NCBI GenBank assembly: GCA_963741405.1
Contig: CAVUHX010000039.1
Span: 620,001-684,000, forward strand
DNA: 64,000 nt
Direction of reading: 5' to 3'
From: Roseiarcus sp963741405
Lineage (GTDB): Bacteria; Pseudomonadota; Alphaproteobacteria; Rhizobiales; Beijerinckiaceae
The notes beneath the pieces are model-generated. The model was not told the origin of the DNA. It saw nothing but the letters and a program-made list of their open reading frames with translations, and did no database searches. Numbering within the stretch: the stretch's first letter is position 1; each line of letters starts with the position of its first letter. This document shows positions 26,257-35,959 of this stretch, piece by piece. The translations under genes and the position numbers were made by a program.

Positions 26257-28159
26257 ATGGAACGCAGATTAAGCGCAATCCTTGCCGCCGACGTCGTCGG
26301 ATACTCCGCCTTGATGGAAAAGGACGAAGTCGGCACCTTTGAGCGGCTGAAAGCGCATCGACAGGAAAATTTCGAACCGCAGATCACAGCCCACCGCGGA
26401 CGCGTGTTCAAACTGCTGGGGGACGGGCTGCTGGCCGAGTTCGCCAGCGTGGTCAACGCTGTCGAAGCCGCCGTCGCGGCGCAACGCGAAATGGCTCTCC
26501 GCAATGAGGGTGTCCCTGCCGGTCAGAGGATCGATGTGCGCATCGGCATCAATGTCGGCGACGTCATCGTCGAAGGAGAGGATCGCCATGGCGATGGCGT
26601 CAACGTCGCGGCCCGCCTACAGCAGCTCGCCGAACGCGGCGGCATTATGATCTCGGGGACGGCTTACGAACAAATGCAGGGCAAAGTCGATATTCCATTC
26701 GAGTTCGCCGGCGAGCACCAGGTCAAGAACATCACGCGCCCAGTGCGCGTCAACCGCCTGAAGCAAAACGGCAGGTTGACGGTGAAGACCCCAACCTCGC
26801 GGCTGCGGTTATTGCGCCGGGCAAGTGTAGTGATTGCGGCCACAGTCCTGCTTGGCCTCGCAGGGGGTGGAGCATGGTGGTTTTGGCCGGCCGCGCCCCC
26901 GACGGGAAAACCGTCTATTGCGGTTCTGCCCTTCAATAACTACGGCGGTGATGAAGAAACCGGTCGCCTTGCTGACGGCCTCACCGAAGACGTCATCACT
27001 GATTTGGCGCGGCTCCCTAATTTCCGAGTGATCGCACGCAATTCGACTGAAGTCTACAAGGGCAAGCCCGTCGACATCAGAGCGGTCGCGCGCGCCGTTG
27101 ACGTCAACTACGTTCTTGAGGGCTCAATCCAGCACAAGGACGGGCGGGTTCGGATTTCCGCGCAATTGATCAATGCGGCGGCCGGGACCCATCTATGGTC
27201 CGACCAATGGGACCGGCCCGATGAAGACATCTTCACGGTTCAGGCGGAGATCGCCCTGAGGGTCGCCAACCAGCTCGCCTGGTCCAGCCAGATAATGCAG
27301 AACGTAGGCGAGGCAGCGCGACGCAAGCGCCCCGGCAACCTCAGCGCCTATGAATATTATCTCCTGGGTGATGAGAAGAATCAAAAGCAGGATCCCGCGA
27401 GCCTGAAGGACGCCATCGAGTTGCTCAATCGCGCCGTCGAGCTCGATCCTGGACTCGCCCGTGCGTGGGTCACCCTCTTTCAATGATGTTCTCAGCTTTG
27501 CTGGCGTCGATGCGGAAAAGAATAGAAAGCTTGCGGATCAAGCCGCTGCCCGCGCTATCGAAGCCGACCCAAGCGATGCCAATGCGCATGTAGCACTAGG
27601 CTGGAGCTATGGCCAACACAATGATTTCATTCGGGCAAAAGCAGAACTTGACACCGCCTTAAGGTTAGCGCCTGGCTCGGCCGATGTGCTCACCAAATAT
27701 TCCACCTGGGCAGCCACACTCGGCGACCCTAAGGGAGGCGGTGAAATGGCCGATCAGGTGATCCGGCTCGATCCGAACTACCCGGAGTGGGCGGCGGGAC
27801 GACTGTCATATGCCTACTTCGCGGCGGACCGCTATCAGGATGCCCTGCACGTCCTGGACCGGGTGACCTTGGACGACTATTCGCCGGACAGTTGGGTCAT
27901 ACGGCCCAGCGCGCTCGCGGCCCTGGGCCGTGTGGAGGAGGCGAAGACCTGGGTGAATGAGGCGCTCAAGCGTTACCCTGACTTGACTGTGGAAGGTTGG
28001 GGCAACCAGCCTGGCTACAACACGGACGAGCGCCAGCGCTTCGTCAAGACGATGGCTCTCGCAGGCTTTCCGACCTGCGCCAAACCGGAGGCGTTAGCAA
28101 AGATCGCCAATCCCGTGCGCTTGCCCGAGTGCGCGGGGCCTCGGGGCAACGCGAGATAG
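26257..28159 (+). pseudogene. Second cyclase/TolB-like/TPR protein, frameshifted
   Basis: This copy has the same architecture as the gene at 24038: cyclase domain (ILAADVVGYSALMEKDE, LLGDGLLAEF, IRIGINVGDVIVEGED, HGDGVNVAARLQQ), transmembrane helix near 200, and a TolB-like region (SIAVLPFNNYGGDEETGRLADGLTEDV). The first frame stops at 27486 after ARAWVTLFQ. The TPR part resumes in another frame (SFNDVLSFAGVDAEKNRKL... to 28159). Dropping one T in the TTT run at 27478-27480 joins them. Error and decay cannot be told apart here. Confidence 0.85.
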
Positions 28160-28451
28160 CGAAGGGGACTGAAGCCGCCGGCGTCATACGGTGTCCTTCA
28201 ACTTGAAGCCGATCGCCCAAGCGAGGTCGATGGTTATCTCGCGCTTGTTCGCGCAGACGACGCCAGGTCCGATTTCAGTCACCGGCGCCGCTGGCTTTCG
28301 GCGATGCGCTGGAGGGCGTGGATTCGCTGCGCTTGGACATGGCTCGCCGCAGTCGAAGCAGGGCTGGCCGAAGCGCGGACGTATCAATGCGCTTATGGTG
28401 CTTCATGCCCTTGCTAACGGCTTGGATTACTAGCGGGAAGGACGGTTACCG

Positions 28452-28676
28452 CTAGCGAAACTGGTCCGGGCCCGTCTCAAGCCAGGCAGCCGCGGTGGAG
28501 CAGTAGCTCGCGCGCTCATAAGCCCGGCGCCGCATCACCGCCATCATCATCATGCCGGCGAACCGCTCGGATTCGTCGGGGCGAACGTCCGCCGGCGGGC
28601 GCCCGTGCTCGCGCCGCGAATCACGCAGATGAAGGTCGCAGGCCTCCCCCCAGGTCGGCTTGGCCCGGCGCGGCAT
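28452..28676 (-). CDS. Hypothetical small protein, coupled pair member 2
   Basis: The 74-residue protein of unknown function (PRRAKPTWGEACDLHLRDSRREHG..., then RFAGMMMMAVMRRRAYERASYC) has no recognised domain. Its ATG at 28676 overlaps the stop of the upstream gene as ATGA, which argues that both are real and translated together. The 290 bases between 28160 and 28451 hold no supported gene. Confidence 0.5.
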   Translation of the reverse strand: MPRRAKPTWGEACDLHLRDSRREHGRPPADVRPDESERFAGMMMMAVMRRRAYERASYCSTAAAWLETGPDQFR

Positions 28677-28927
28677 CAGGCCGCGGCCTCCGGAGGGTCT
28701 TCGCCCCGAGGCAGCGGCCGCATTTCGTCGGCGACGAAGGCTAAGGCCTTGAGCAGTTTCGCGCTCGCCCCCTCGGCGAGCGCGCGGGCGAAGTCCTCGC
28801 TCCGCAGCGCGCCCAAAAACTCGGCGCAGTAGCCGCGATCGAAGGCGCGCGCCTCCTCTTGCCGGCCGAAGAAGCGGGAAGGCTCGAACAGGCTCTGGTG
28901 AGCGAGCGTCGACCAGTATGCGGCCAT
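28676..28927 (-). CDS. Hypothetical small protein, coupled pair member 1
   Basis: The 83-residue product (MAAYWSTLAHQSLFEPSRFFGRQEEARAFDRGYCAEFLG..., ASAKLLKALAFVADEMRPLP) is mainly helical by composition. The frame is open upstream to 29218, but that leader is Arg/Gly-rich shadow, so the Met at 28927 is chosen. It forms a two-gene coupled unit with the gene at 28452. The function is unknown. Confidence 0.55.
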   Translation of the reverse strand: MAAYWSTLAHQSLFEPSRFFGRQEEARAFDRGYCAEFLGALRSEDFARALAEGASAKLLKALAFVADEMRPLPRGEDPPEAAA

Positions 28928-29091
28928 CACCGCGCCTCCACGGGGGCGAAATTGGTGAAGACGCGCGTCTGCGGCTTTTCCCGCCTGGGGCGCCATTCCG
29001 GGCCCATCTCGGCCCGGATGACCTTGGAACAAACAGTGTACAAAAGACGGGAGCCGTGGTACCCTTGCACTCAATGAAAGGAGCGAACCGA

Positions 29092-29442
29092 ATGCCCGGC
29101 CTCGTCGCGCTTCCGAACGCCGCCCGGACTCTCTCCCTGCCCGCTCGACCGGGCGGCCATCCGTCGCGGCAAGGAGGGCGGGCGTTCCTTGCCCTCGCGG
29201 CTCGGTCGGCCCGCGCAAAACGGTCGGAAATGCTGCAGCAAATTATTGAAAAGATTAAATCCGTGCCCGGAAATGGCGCCCTCGCCGAGCCCGTGGATCA
29301 ACAAGCCCCGTCTTCGGTCCGCGGCGGACGGGCCGATGCGAGTCGCCCGCAAATGGCGCCACAATGGCTTGAAAAGGTTGATTCCGCGCCCGGAAATGGT
29401 CTGGCCCCGGAAGCCTCGTACCCCCAGGATGAGGGGCGGCGA
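29092..29442 (+). other. Candidate small ORF with strong SD and duplicated PGNG motif
   Basis: An AAAGGAG site lies 8 bases before the ATG at 29092. The frame encodes two copies of a short motif, IIEKIKSVPGNG and WLEKVDSAPGNG, from a 31-bp DNA repeat at 29246-29276 and 29369-29399. The frame has no stop until 30471, running antisense through the LysR gene, so the real end of any product is unclear. Confidence 0.35.
29246..29399 (+). repeat. Two 31-bp direct repeats, 123 bp apart
   Basis: TTGAAAAG-TT-A-TCC-G-CCCGGAAATGG occurs at 29246-29276 and 29369-29399, with few mismatches. A shorter echo GCAAATGGCGCC lies between them. Confidence 0.65.
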
Positions 29443-30369
29443 TCAAGCCGGCTCGCCCGCCGACAGCGCCGCCTCCTCCACCAGGAACTCCCGAAAGGCC
29501 TTGATGCGCGGGGTTTCCGCCTCCCCCGGACGGCAGAGGAAGTAATAGGCGAACGGCGTCCGGACGCTGGTCGAGAACGGCGCGATGAGACGGCCCGCGG
29601 CAAGCTCGTCGGCGACAATGGCGAGCGAGCCGAGGGCGACCCCCTGCCCCTGCGCCGCCGCGTGGATCGCCATCGCCATATTGTTGAACCAGACGCCGTG
29701 GCGGGACTCGACGTCCCGCCCGCCGGCGGCCTTCAGCCAGTCGGACCAGGACGGCCACGACGGATAGGCTGCGCTCCACTCCAGATGCAGCAGCGTGTGG
29801 CGCTTCAGATCTTCAGGGATTCGCAGCGGGGTTTCTCCCGAGACGATGTCGGGGGAGCAGACCGGAAACACGTCCTCCTTGAACAGAAGCGTCGTCGCGA
29901 GGCCCGGGAATTCGCCCGCCCCCCAACGGACGAGCGCGTCGGTCGCGCTCGATTCGAGGGCGTCCTCCATCGGATTGGCGTCGAGGAGCACGTCGATTTC
30001 GGGATGGCGCGCCTTGAATTTGCCGATCCGGCCGACGAGCCAGGTCGCGGCGAAGGAGGCGCTCGCATTGATGACGAGAAAGCGGCGGCCCTTGGCCTCG
30101 CGCATCGCGCGCGCCGCCCGGGCAAGGGTTGCAAACCCCTCGGCGAGGCCGGCCGCTCCGGCGGCGCCCGATTCGGTCAGCGCGAGCCCGCGCCCCGAGC
30201 GGCGGACGAGCGGGCCGCCGATCTCCTGTTCGAGCAGGCGCACCTGTTGGGCGACCGCCGCCTTGGTGACGTGGAGCTCCTCCGCCGCCCGGGCGAACGA
30301 GAGCCGGCGCGCCACGACCTCGAAGGCCCTCAGCGCATTGAGCGGCGGCATCCGGTCCACCGGCTTCAT
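29443..30369 (-). CDS. LysR-family transcriptional regulator (GcvA-like)
   Basis: The 308-residue protein has the N-terminal winged HTH (LNALRAFEVVARRLSFARAAEELHVTKAAVAQQVRLLEQEIG) and a periplasmic-binding-protein-like effector domain to residue ~300. The sequence PPLNALRAFE with K/AAVAQQV is typical of the GcvA/AmpR branch. No divergent target gene with an obvious pathway is adjacent; the small DUF1127-like gene lies ~120 bases upstream on the other strand. Confidence 0.9.
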   Translation of the reverse strand: MKPVDRMPPLNALRAFEVVARRLSFARAAEELHVTKAAVAQQVRLLEQEIGGPLVRRSGRGLALTESGAAGAAGLAEGFATLARAARAMREAKGRRFLVINASASFAATWLVGRIGKFKARHPEIDVLLDANPMEDALESSATDALVRWGAGEFPGLATTLLFKEDVFPVCSPDIVSGETPLRIPEDLKRHTLLHLEWSAAYPSWPSWSDWLKAAGGRDVESRHGVWFNNMAMAIHAAAQGQGVALGSLAIVADELAAGRLIAPFSTSVRTPFAYYFLCRPGEAETPRIKAFREFLVEEAALSAGEPA

Positions 30370-30487
30370 CGTATAGCCTGTCTATCCTCTAACGGCATAA
30401 ACATTGACTTGAAACCAACGAACTTCCTCATATATCCCACTCGAAAAAGACGCAATCCCTGCGTTTTCTAATGTTGGACGAAAGTAA

Positions 30488-30739
30488 ATGGGCGCGTATG
30501 CGGCGGGATCGACCCACCATCACCTCGAATTCCGGTTTTCGGGAGTCATTCGGGTCGGTAAACGAATTCTTAACGGAATCGCCGAGCGAGCGAGTCTTGC
30601 CGCCGACCGCAGTCAGTTTGCCTCGCTTCCGAGCCGCTATCTCGACGACATCGGCATAACCGCGGCGGAGCGAGCTGCGATCCTCGGCTACGAGGAGCCG
30701 ACCACCGACGGCTGGCGCGTCGTCGCGTCCCACCTCTGA
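30488..30739 (+). CDS. Small protein with DUF1127-like C-terminus
   Basis: The 83-residue protein ends in FASLPSRYLDDIGITAAERAAILGYE, which resembles the DUF1127 motif (L-D-IG-T--E/I). Such small proteins affect RNA turnover and phosphate or stress responses in other alphaproteobacteria. The N-terminal 40 residues do not match the family, and the true start may be downstream. It diverges from the LysR gene. Confidence 0.5.
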   Translation: MGAYAAGSTHHHLEFRFSGVIRVGKRILNGIAERASLAADRSQFASLPSRYLDDIGITAAERAAILGYEEPTTDGWRVVASHL

Positions 30740-30938
30740 ACCAGGTCCCGCGGCCGCCTGTTCGCCAGGCCCCCGGCCGGACCAGTTTGCTCCCGCCCTG
30801 AGTTTGGGGCCGGCCGACGGCGGATTTCGCTCATCGCGACGCGATCGGCTTTGGGACAAAAGCCAACGCGCGGCCGTTTTGCTTGACGGCTGCGGCGCGG
30901 CGTCGGAAAAGACGCGCTCGACCCCGATCGGAGAGAGA

Positions 30939-31541
30939 ATGCAGCGCGTCGCCCTGATCGACAACTATGACAGCTTCACATTCAACCTTGTTCACTATCT
31001 CGGCGAACTCGGCGCGGACGTGATCGTTTGGCGGAATGACGAGATCAGCGTCGAGGATATCCTTGCCGAGAAGCCGGACGCGATCGTGCTGTCGCCGGGC
31101 CCGTGCACGCCGAATGAAGCGGGCATCGGTCTCGATCTCGTACGCGCGGCAAGCGAGACCACCCCAATCCTTGGCGTCTGCCTCGGCCACCAGACGATCG
31201 GACAAGCTTTCGGAGGCGAGGTGGTGCGCGCCCCCGTCCCGATGCACGGCAAGGTCTCGCGCATCGAACACAACGCACGAGGAATTTTCCGGGGACTGAA
31301 TGGCTCGTTCGAGGCGACGCGATATCACTCGCTCGTCATCGAGCGCGCATCCGCGCCAGAAGAGCTCGAGGTGAGCGCGGAATCAGACGACGGCCTCATC
31401 ATGGCGGTGGAGCATCGCGACCGTCCGGTTTACGGGGTGCAGTTCCATCCCGAAAGCATCGCGAGCGAGCACGGACGAGAGATCCTGCGCAATTTCCTGG
31501 ACCTGGCCGCCGCGTTCAACGCGCGCGGCTTTCGGCGCTGA
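30939..31541 (+). CDS. trpG: Anthranilate synthase component II (glutamine amidotransferase)
   Basis: TrpG supplies ammonia from glutamine to anthranilate synthase in tryptophan synthesis. The 200-residue class I amidotransferase has LIDNYDSFTFNLVHYL, the oxyanion motif LSPGPCTPNEAG, the nucleophile Cys in GVCLGHQTIGQAFGG, and the His-Glu pair in GVQFHPESIASEHG. The ATG at 30939 follows GGAGAGAG. It is 13 bases ahead of trpD, in the usual trpG-trpD-trpC order. No trpE lies in the window. Confidence 0.95.
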   Translation: MQRVALIDNYDSFTFNLVHYLGELGADVIVWRNDEISVEDILAEKPDAIVLSPGPCTPNEAGIGLDLVRAASETTPILGVCLGHQTIGQAFGGEVVRAPVPMHGKVSRIEHNARGIFRGLNGSFEATRYHSLVIERASAPEELEVSAESDDGLIMAVEHRDRPVYGVQFHPESIASEHGREILRNFLDLAAAFNARGFRR

Positions 31542-31554
31542 GCGATCCGCGCGC

Positions 31555-32567
31555 ATGGAATACTTCAAGCCTTTGATTGCCAAGGTCGCCGCCGGAGCCG
31601 CGCTGACCCAAAGGGAAGCGATGGCTGCTTTCGACGCCATGCTGTCGGGTGAAGTGACGCCGTCGCAGATGGGCGGCTTCCTCATGGCCCTAAGAGTGCG
31701 CGGCGAAAGCGTCGACGAGATTACCGGCGCAGTCTTGGCCATGCGGGCGAAAATGATTCCGGTCACGGCGCCCCCGACGCAATCGACATTGTCGGGACCG
31801 GCGGAGACAATTCCGGCTCCTACAACGTCTCCACGCTCGCCTCGATCATCACGGCGTCGTGCGGTGTTCCGGTCGCCAAACACGGCAATCGCGCGGCCTC
31901 GTCCCGCTCGGGCGCCGCCGACACGCTTGTCGCGTTGGGGGTGAAGATAGGGCTTCCGCCCGAAGGCGTCGAACGCTGCCTGAAACAAGCGGGTGTCGGC
32001 TTCATGATGGCGCCGTCGCATCACGCGGCGATGCGCCACGTCGGGCCGACTAGGGTGGAACTCGGCACGCGCACGATCTTCAATCTACTTGGCCCTCTCG
32101 CCAACCCAGCCGGCGTCGCCAGGCAGGTGATTGGGGTCTTCTCTGCCGTTTGGCTCGAGCCGTTGGCGGAAGTGTTGCGCAATCTCGGCTCCGAGCGCGT
32201 CTGGATCACGCACGGATCGGACGGTCTCGATGAGATCACGACCACCGGACCGACCAGCGTCGTGGAGTTGAAGAACGGCTCGATCCGCGCTTTCGAGGTC
32301 ACCCCGGAAGAGGCTGGCCTCGTACGTGCAGAGCCCGCCGGATTGAAGGGCGGGGACCCGGAGCACAATGCCGAGGCCCTCCTCAAGGTGCTCGACGGCG
32401 GCGACGGGGCCTATCGAGACATCGCCCTCATTAACGCCGCCGCCGCGTTGGTCATCGCGGGAAGGGCGATGTCGTTGAAGGAGGGGGTAGGTCTGGGGGA
32501 CGCCGCCATTCGCACCGGCGCGGCGCGGCGCACGCTCGACCGGTTGATCGCCGTGTCAAACGCTTGA
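31555..32567 (+). pseudogene. trpD: Anthranilate phosphoribosyltransferase, one-base frameshift
   Basis: TrpD joins anthranilate and PRPP. The first frame gives the N-terminal domain (MEYFKPLIAKVAAGAALTQREA...MIPVTAP) and then turns to nonsense. The correct frame continues with DIVGTGGDNSGSYNVST (the PRPP-binding GTGGD), SSRSGAADTLVALGV and LLGPLANPAG to the stop at 32567. Adding one C to the C5 run at 31771-31775 restores the full ~337-residue enzyme. Because its neighbours are intact, a sequencing or assembly error is likely. Confidence 0.9.
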
Positions 32568-32581
32568 GCTCGAGGGCGCCG

Positions 32582-33376
32582 ATGGCCGACATCCTGAAGA
32601 AGATCGAGAGTTACAAGCGGCGTGAGATCGCCGACGCCAAGGTTCGCGTCCCGCGCGCGACCCTCGAGCGCGAGATCGCGGGGCAGTCGCCGCCGCGCGG
32701 GTTCATCAAGGCCCTCGAGCGAGCCACCGAGGAAGGCCGTTTTGCGCTGATCGCCGAGATCAAGAAGGCGAGCCCTTCCAAAGGCCTAATCCGCGAGGAG
32801 TTCGAGCCGGCCGCTCTCGCGAAGGCCTATCAGGTCGGCGGCGCCGCATGTCTCTCGGTTCTGACCGATGGCCCTTCGTTCCAAGGGACGGCGGAACATC
32901 TGATGAAGGCGCGAAAGGCGACCGCGCTGCCCATTCTGCGAAAGGACTTTCTTTTCGACCCATACCAGGTGCTCGAGGCCCGCGCGTGGGGCGCCGACTG
33001 CATCCTGATCATCATGGCGGCCGTCGATGACGAGACCGCGCGGACGCTGAACAAAGCGGCGCACGACCTCGGCCTCGACGTGCTGATAGAGACGCATAAC
33101 GAGCTCGAACTGAAGCGCGCCCTCGCTCTCGAGGGACGCCTGATCGGCATCAACAACCGAGACCTGCGTACTTTCGCGACCTCGCTCGAGGTCTGCGAGC
33201 AACTCAAGCCACAGGTGCCGGCCGGAAAGATTGTGGTCGCCGAGAGTGGCATCGCCAGCCACGCCGATTGCAAACGCCTAGCCAGAGCCGGCATCGAGAC
33301 CTTTCTCGTTGGGGAGGCGCTGATGCGGCACCGGGACGTCGCTGAAGCGACCCGGTCGCTGCTTACCGGACAGTAA
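32582..33376 (+). CDS. trpC: Indole-3-glycerol phosphate synthase
   Basis: This 264-residue TIM barrel catalyses ring closure of CdRP. It shows LIAEIKKASPSKGLI (catalytic Lys), LSVLTDGPSFQGT, ILRKDFLFDPYQV (catalytic Lys), IGINNRDLRTF and VVAESGIASHADC. The ATG at 32582 gives the normal N-terminus MADILKKIESYKRREI; a TTG at 32564 overlapping the trpD stop is an alternative. The next gene is parE, rather than the moaC-moeA pair often found after trpC in Rhizobiales. Confidence 0.96.
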   Translation: MADILKKIESYKRREIADAKVRVPRATLEREIAGQSPPRGFIKALERATEEGRFALIAEIKKASPSKGLIREEFEPAALAKAYQVGGAACLSVLTDGPSFQGTAEHLMKARKATALPILRKDFLFDPYQVLEARAWGADCILIIMAAVDDETARTLNKAAHDLGLDVLIETHNELELKRALALEGRLIGINNRDLRTFATSLEVCEQLKPQVPAGKIVVAESGIASHADCKRLARAGIETFLVGEALMRHRDVAEATRSLLTGQ

Positions 33377-33499
33377 GCGCAAATCGTCATGCTGATCGTT
33401 TCAAGTCGCGGCGCACCGGCGCGTTCTTGTATGTTCATTTTTCGTTCCTGAGAAGGCCATGGTATCCTGCCCACGCGAATCGCGACATCGTGAGCACAC

Positions 33500-35530
33500 A
33501 TGAATGATCTTTTCGGCGCCGCGTCTGCCCAGCGCGGCAAGGTGGTCCCCATGAAGGCAGCGTCTGCCCGGCGCACGGCCCCTCCAGGAGAGGTCGACTA
33601 CAACGCCGCATCGATCGAGGTGCTAGAGGGACTGGAGCCGGTGCGAAGGCGGCCCGGGATGTATATTGGGGGAACTGACGCCAACGCGCTGCATCATCTT
33701 TTCGCCGAAGTCGTTGACAATTCAATGGACGAGGCCGTCGCCGGCCATGCAACGTTCATAGAGGTTTCGTTGGAGGAGAGCGGCTGGCTGAGCGTGCTCG
33801 ACAACGGGCGGGGCATGCCTGTCGACCCGCATCCGAAATTCCCCAAGAAGTCCGCACTCGAGGTCATCATGACGATGCTGCACGCGGGCGGCAAATTCGA
33901 CAGCGGCGCCTACGAGACATCTGGCGGCCTCCATGGCGTCGGTGTCTCGGTGGTGAACGCGTTGTCGGAAAAGATGGAAGTCGAAGTCGCCCGCGGACAG
34001 ACGCTCTATCGTCAGACGTTCGAACGCGGCAAGCCCACGTCTCCGCTGAAAATCATCGGGAAGGCCCCGAACCGACGGGGCACCAAGGTCCGTTTTCTAC
34101 CGGATGCAGAGATATTCGGCAAGAATGCTCGCTTCGACCCGGCCCGCGTCTTCAGGATGGCGCGGTCCAAGGCCTACCTGTTCGGCGGGGTCGAAATTCG
34201 ATGGCGTTGCGCGCCTGCGCTGCTCGGAGGAGAAAGCAAGACGCCCGCGGAGGCGACCTTCCATTTTCCCGGCGGACTTAAGGACTACCTAGCCGCCGAT
34301 ATCGACGGCGAGGCCCTCGTCGCAGATCAGGCTTTCGTCGGCCGGGTGGAAAAATCGGGACGGCATGGCGCGGTCGAATGGGCGATCGCCTGGCTTGCCG
34401 CCGCGGACGGTTTCGTCCACTCGTACTGCAACACCATCCCGACGCCAGACGGTGGAACTCACGAGGCGGGCTTGCGCACCGCCCTGCTGCGCGGTCTGAA
34501 GGATCATGCCGAACGCATTGGCCAGGCCAAGCGAGCGAGCGCCCTGACGACCGACGATGTCATGGCCGGTTGCGCCGCGCTGATTTCCATTTTCATCCGG
34601 GAACCGGAATTTCAGGGACAGAACAAGGGCCGGCTGCAGACCGCAGAGGCGGCTCGGTTAGTGGACGGCGCCATCCGCGACGCCTTCGACCACTGGCTCG
34701 CGGCGGCGCCGAGCCAGGCGACGAAACTCCTCGACTGGTCGATCGAGCGCGCCGAGGAACGCGTCCGTCGGCGGATCGAGAAGGATGTCGCGCGTAAGAC
34801 AGCCGTCCGTAAGTTGCGTCTGCCCGGCAAACTCGCGGACTGTACGAACTCGTCCGCGCAAGGCTCGGAACTGTTTATCGTCGAAGGTGACTCGGCCGGC
34901 GGCTCCGCCAAGCAAGCGCGTGACCGCGCCTCGCAGGCAGTGCTTCCGCTTCGCGGCAAGATCCTCAACGTCGCTTCCGCCACCCGTGACAAGCTTGCGC
35001 AAAACCAGCAGCTCGGAGACCTCCTTCAGGCGCTCGGTTGCGGATCGGGGTCGCAGTACCGGTCGGAAGATCTGCGTTACGACAAGATCATCATCATGAC
35101 CGACGCCGACGTCGACGGCGCCCATATCGCCTCTCTTCTCATCACTTTCTTTTTCCGGCAGACGCCGAAACTCATCGAGGAAGGGCATCTATACCTGGCG
35201 GCGCCTCCCCTCTACCGGCTGACCCAAGGCGACAAGTCGCTTTACGCGCGCGACGACGCCCACAAGGGGCAGTTGCTGAAATCCGGCTTCAGCGGCCGCA
35301 CGGCCATCGAGGTCAGCCGATTCAAGGGACTTGGCGAAATGCCGATGCGGGACCTGCGGGACACGACCATGGATCCCGCCAAACGCGCCCTCCTGCGCGT
35401 CGCGGTCCTGGCGGAGGAGAGGGCAGCGACTGCCGAAACGCTGGAGCGTCTAATGGGAACCAAGCCCGAGGCCAGGTTCGCCTTCATTCAGGAGCGAGCG
35501 CCGAACGCGATCGAATTGGTTGACGTTTGA
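33500..35530 (+). CDS. parE: DNA topoisomerase IV subunit B
   Basis: The ATPase subunit of topoisomerase IV, 676 residues, acts in decatenation. It has the GHKL ATPase motifs: EVVDNSMDEAVAG, DNGRGMPVD, GGLHGVGVSVVNAL. The TOPRIM motifs follow: ELFIVEGDSAGGSAKQARDR, LPLRGKILNV and IIMTDADVDGAHI. The C-terminal FKGLGEMP segment is present. Length and lack of the GyrB insert fit ParE. It stands alone with its own promoter region after trpC. Confidence 0.95.
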   Translation: MNDLFGAASAQRGKVVPMKAASARRTAPPGEVDYNAASIEVLEGLEPVRRRPGMYIGGTDANALHHLFAEVVDNSMDEAVAGHATFIEVSLEESGWLSVLDNGRGMPVDPHPKFPKKSALEVIMTMLHAGGKFDSGAYETSGGLHGVGVSVVNALSEKMEVEVARGQTLYRQTFERGKPTSPLKIIGKAPNRRGTKVRFLPDAEIFGKNARFDPARVFRMARSKAYLFGGVEIRWRCAPALLGGESKTPAEATFHFPGGLKDYLAADIDGEALVADQAFVGRVEKSGRHGAVEWAIAWLAAADGFVHSYCNTIPTPDGGTHEAGLRTALLRGLKDHAERIGQAKRASALTTDDVMAGCAALISIFIREPEFQGQNKGRLQTAEAARLVDGAIRDAFDHWLAAAPSQATKLLDWSIERAEERVRRRIEKDVARKTAVRKLRLPGKLADCTNSSAQGSELFIVEGDSAGGSAKQARDRASQAVLPLRGKILNVASATRDKLAQNQQLGDLLQALGCGSGSQYRSEDLRYDKIIIMTDADVDGAHIASLLITFFFRQTPKLIEEGHLYLAAPPLYRLTQGDKSLYARDDAHKGQLLKSGFSGRTAIEVSRFKGLGEMPMRDLRDTTMDPAKRALLRVAVLAEERAATAETLERLMGTKPEARFAFIQERAPNAIELVDV

Positions 35531-35959
35531 GCGATTTTTGCAATCGGCCAGATCCGGTAACTCGACTGGCGCTGTGTCAACACAGATACTTCCCTTTCGG
35601 GCGTTAAGACATCTGGAAACGGTCAAAGAAATGCGCTAGTGTTTATGTGGCGGGCTGCGTTCGCATCGAGCGGGCGGGCGGGCGAGCATTCGATGGTTGA
35701 GCACGGCGATTTTGCATTGGCGCGGGCGGCGATGAAGATTTTGCCCAATTCCGCGAGGCGGCGCATTGCGCACGCTCAAATTCGCTACTCGACCGGCGGG
35801 GGCTGCTCCCTTTGAAGGTCTCGTCAGCATGGATTCTCACGCGAGACCGGGAACCGTCAGACGCGTCACGCGTAGGAGTTTCGTCGCGGTGGCGGCGATC
35901 GCGAGGGGCGGCGTTCCGCCTCGGCCGAATAGGGTTTTGTCTGGAGAATTTGGACTAGC
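35531..35959. other. Gap upstream of the cold-shock gene
   Basis: No convincing gene is present; a 65-codon frame at 35766 is Arg-rich and ends at the cold-shock start. The last part probably holds the promoter and a long 5' leader of the cold-shock gene, as is common for that family. I cannot identify a specific thermosensor. Confidence 0.4.

Noticed and set aside
28184..28433. Short frames on both strands after the second cyclase gene
   Set aside because: No ribosome binding site or recognisable domain in either.
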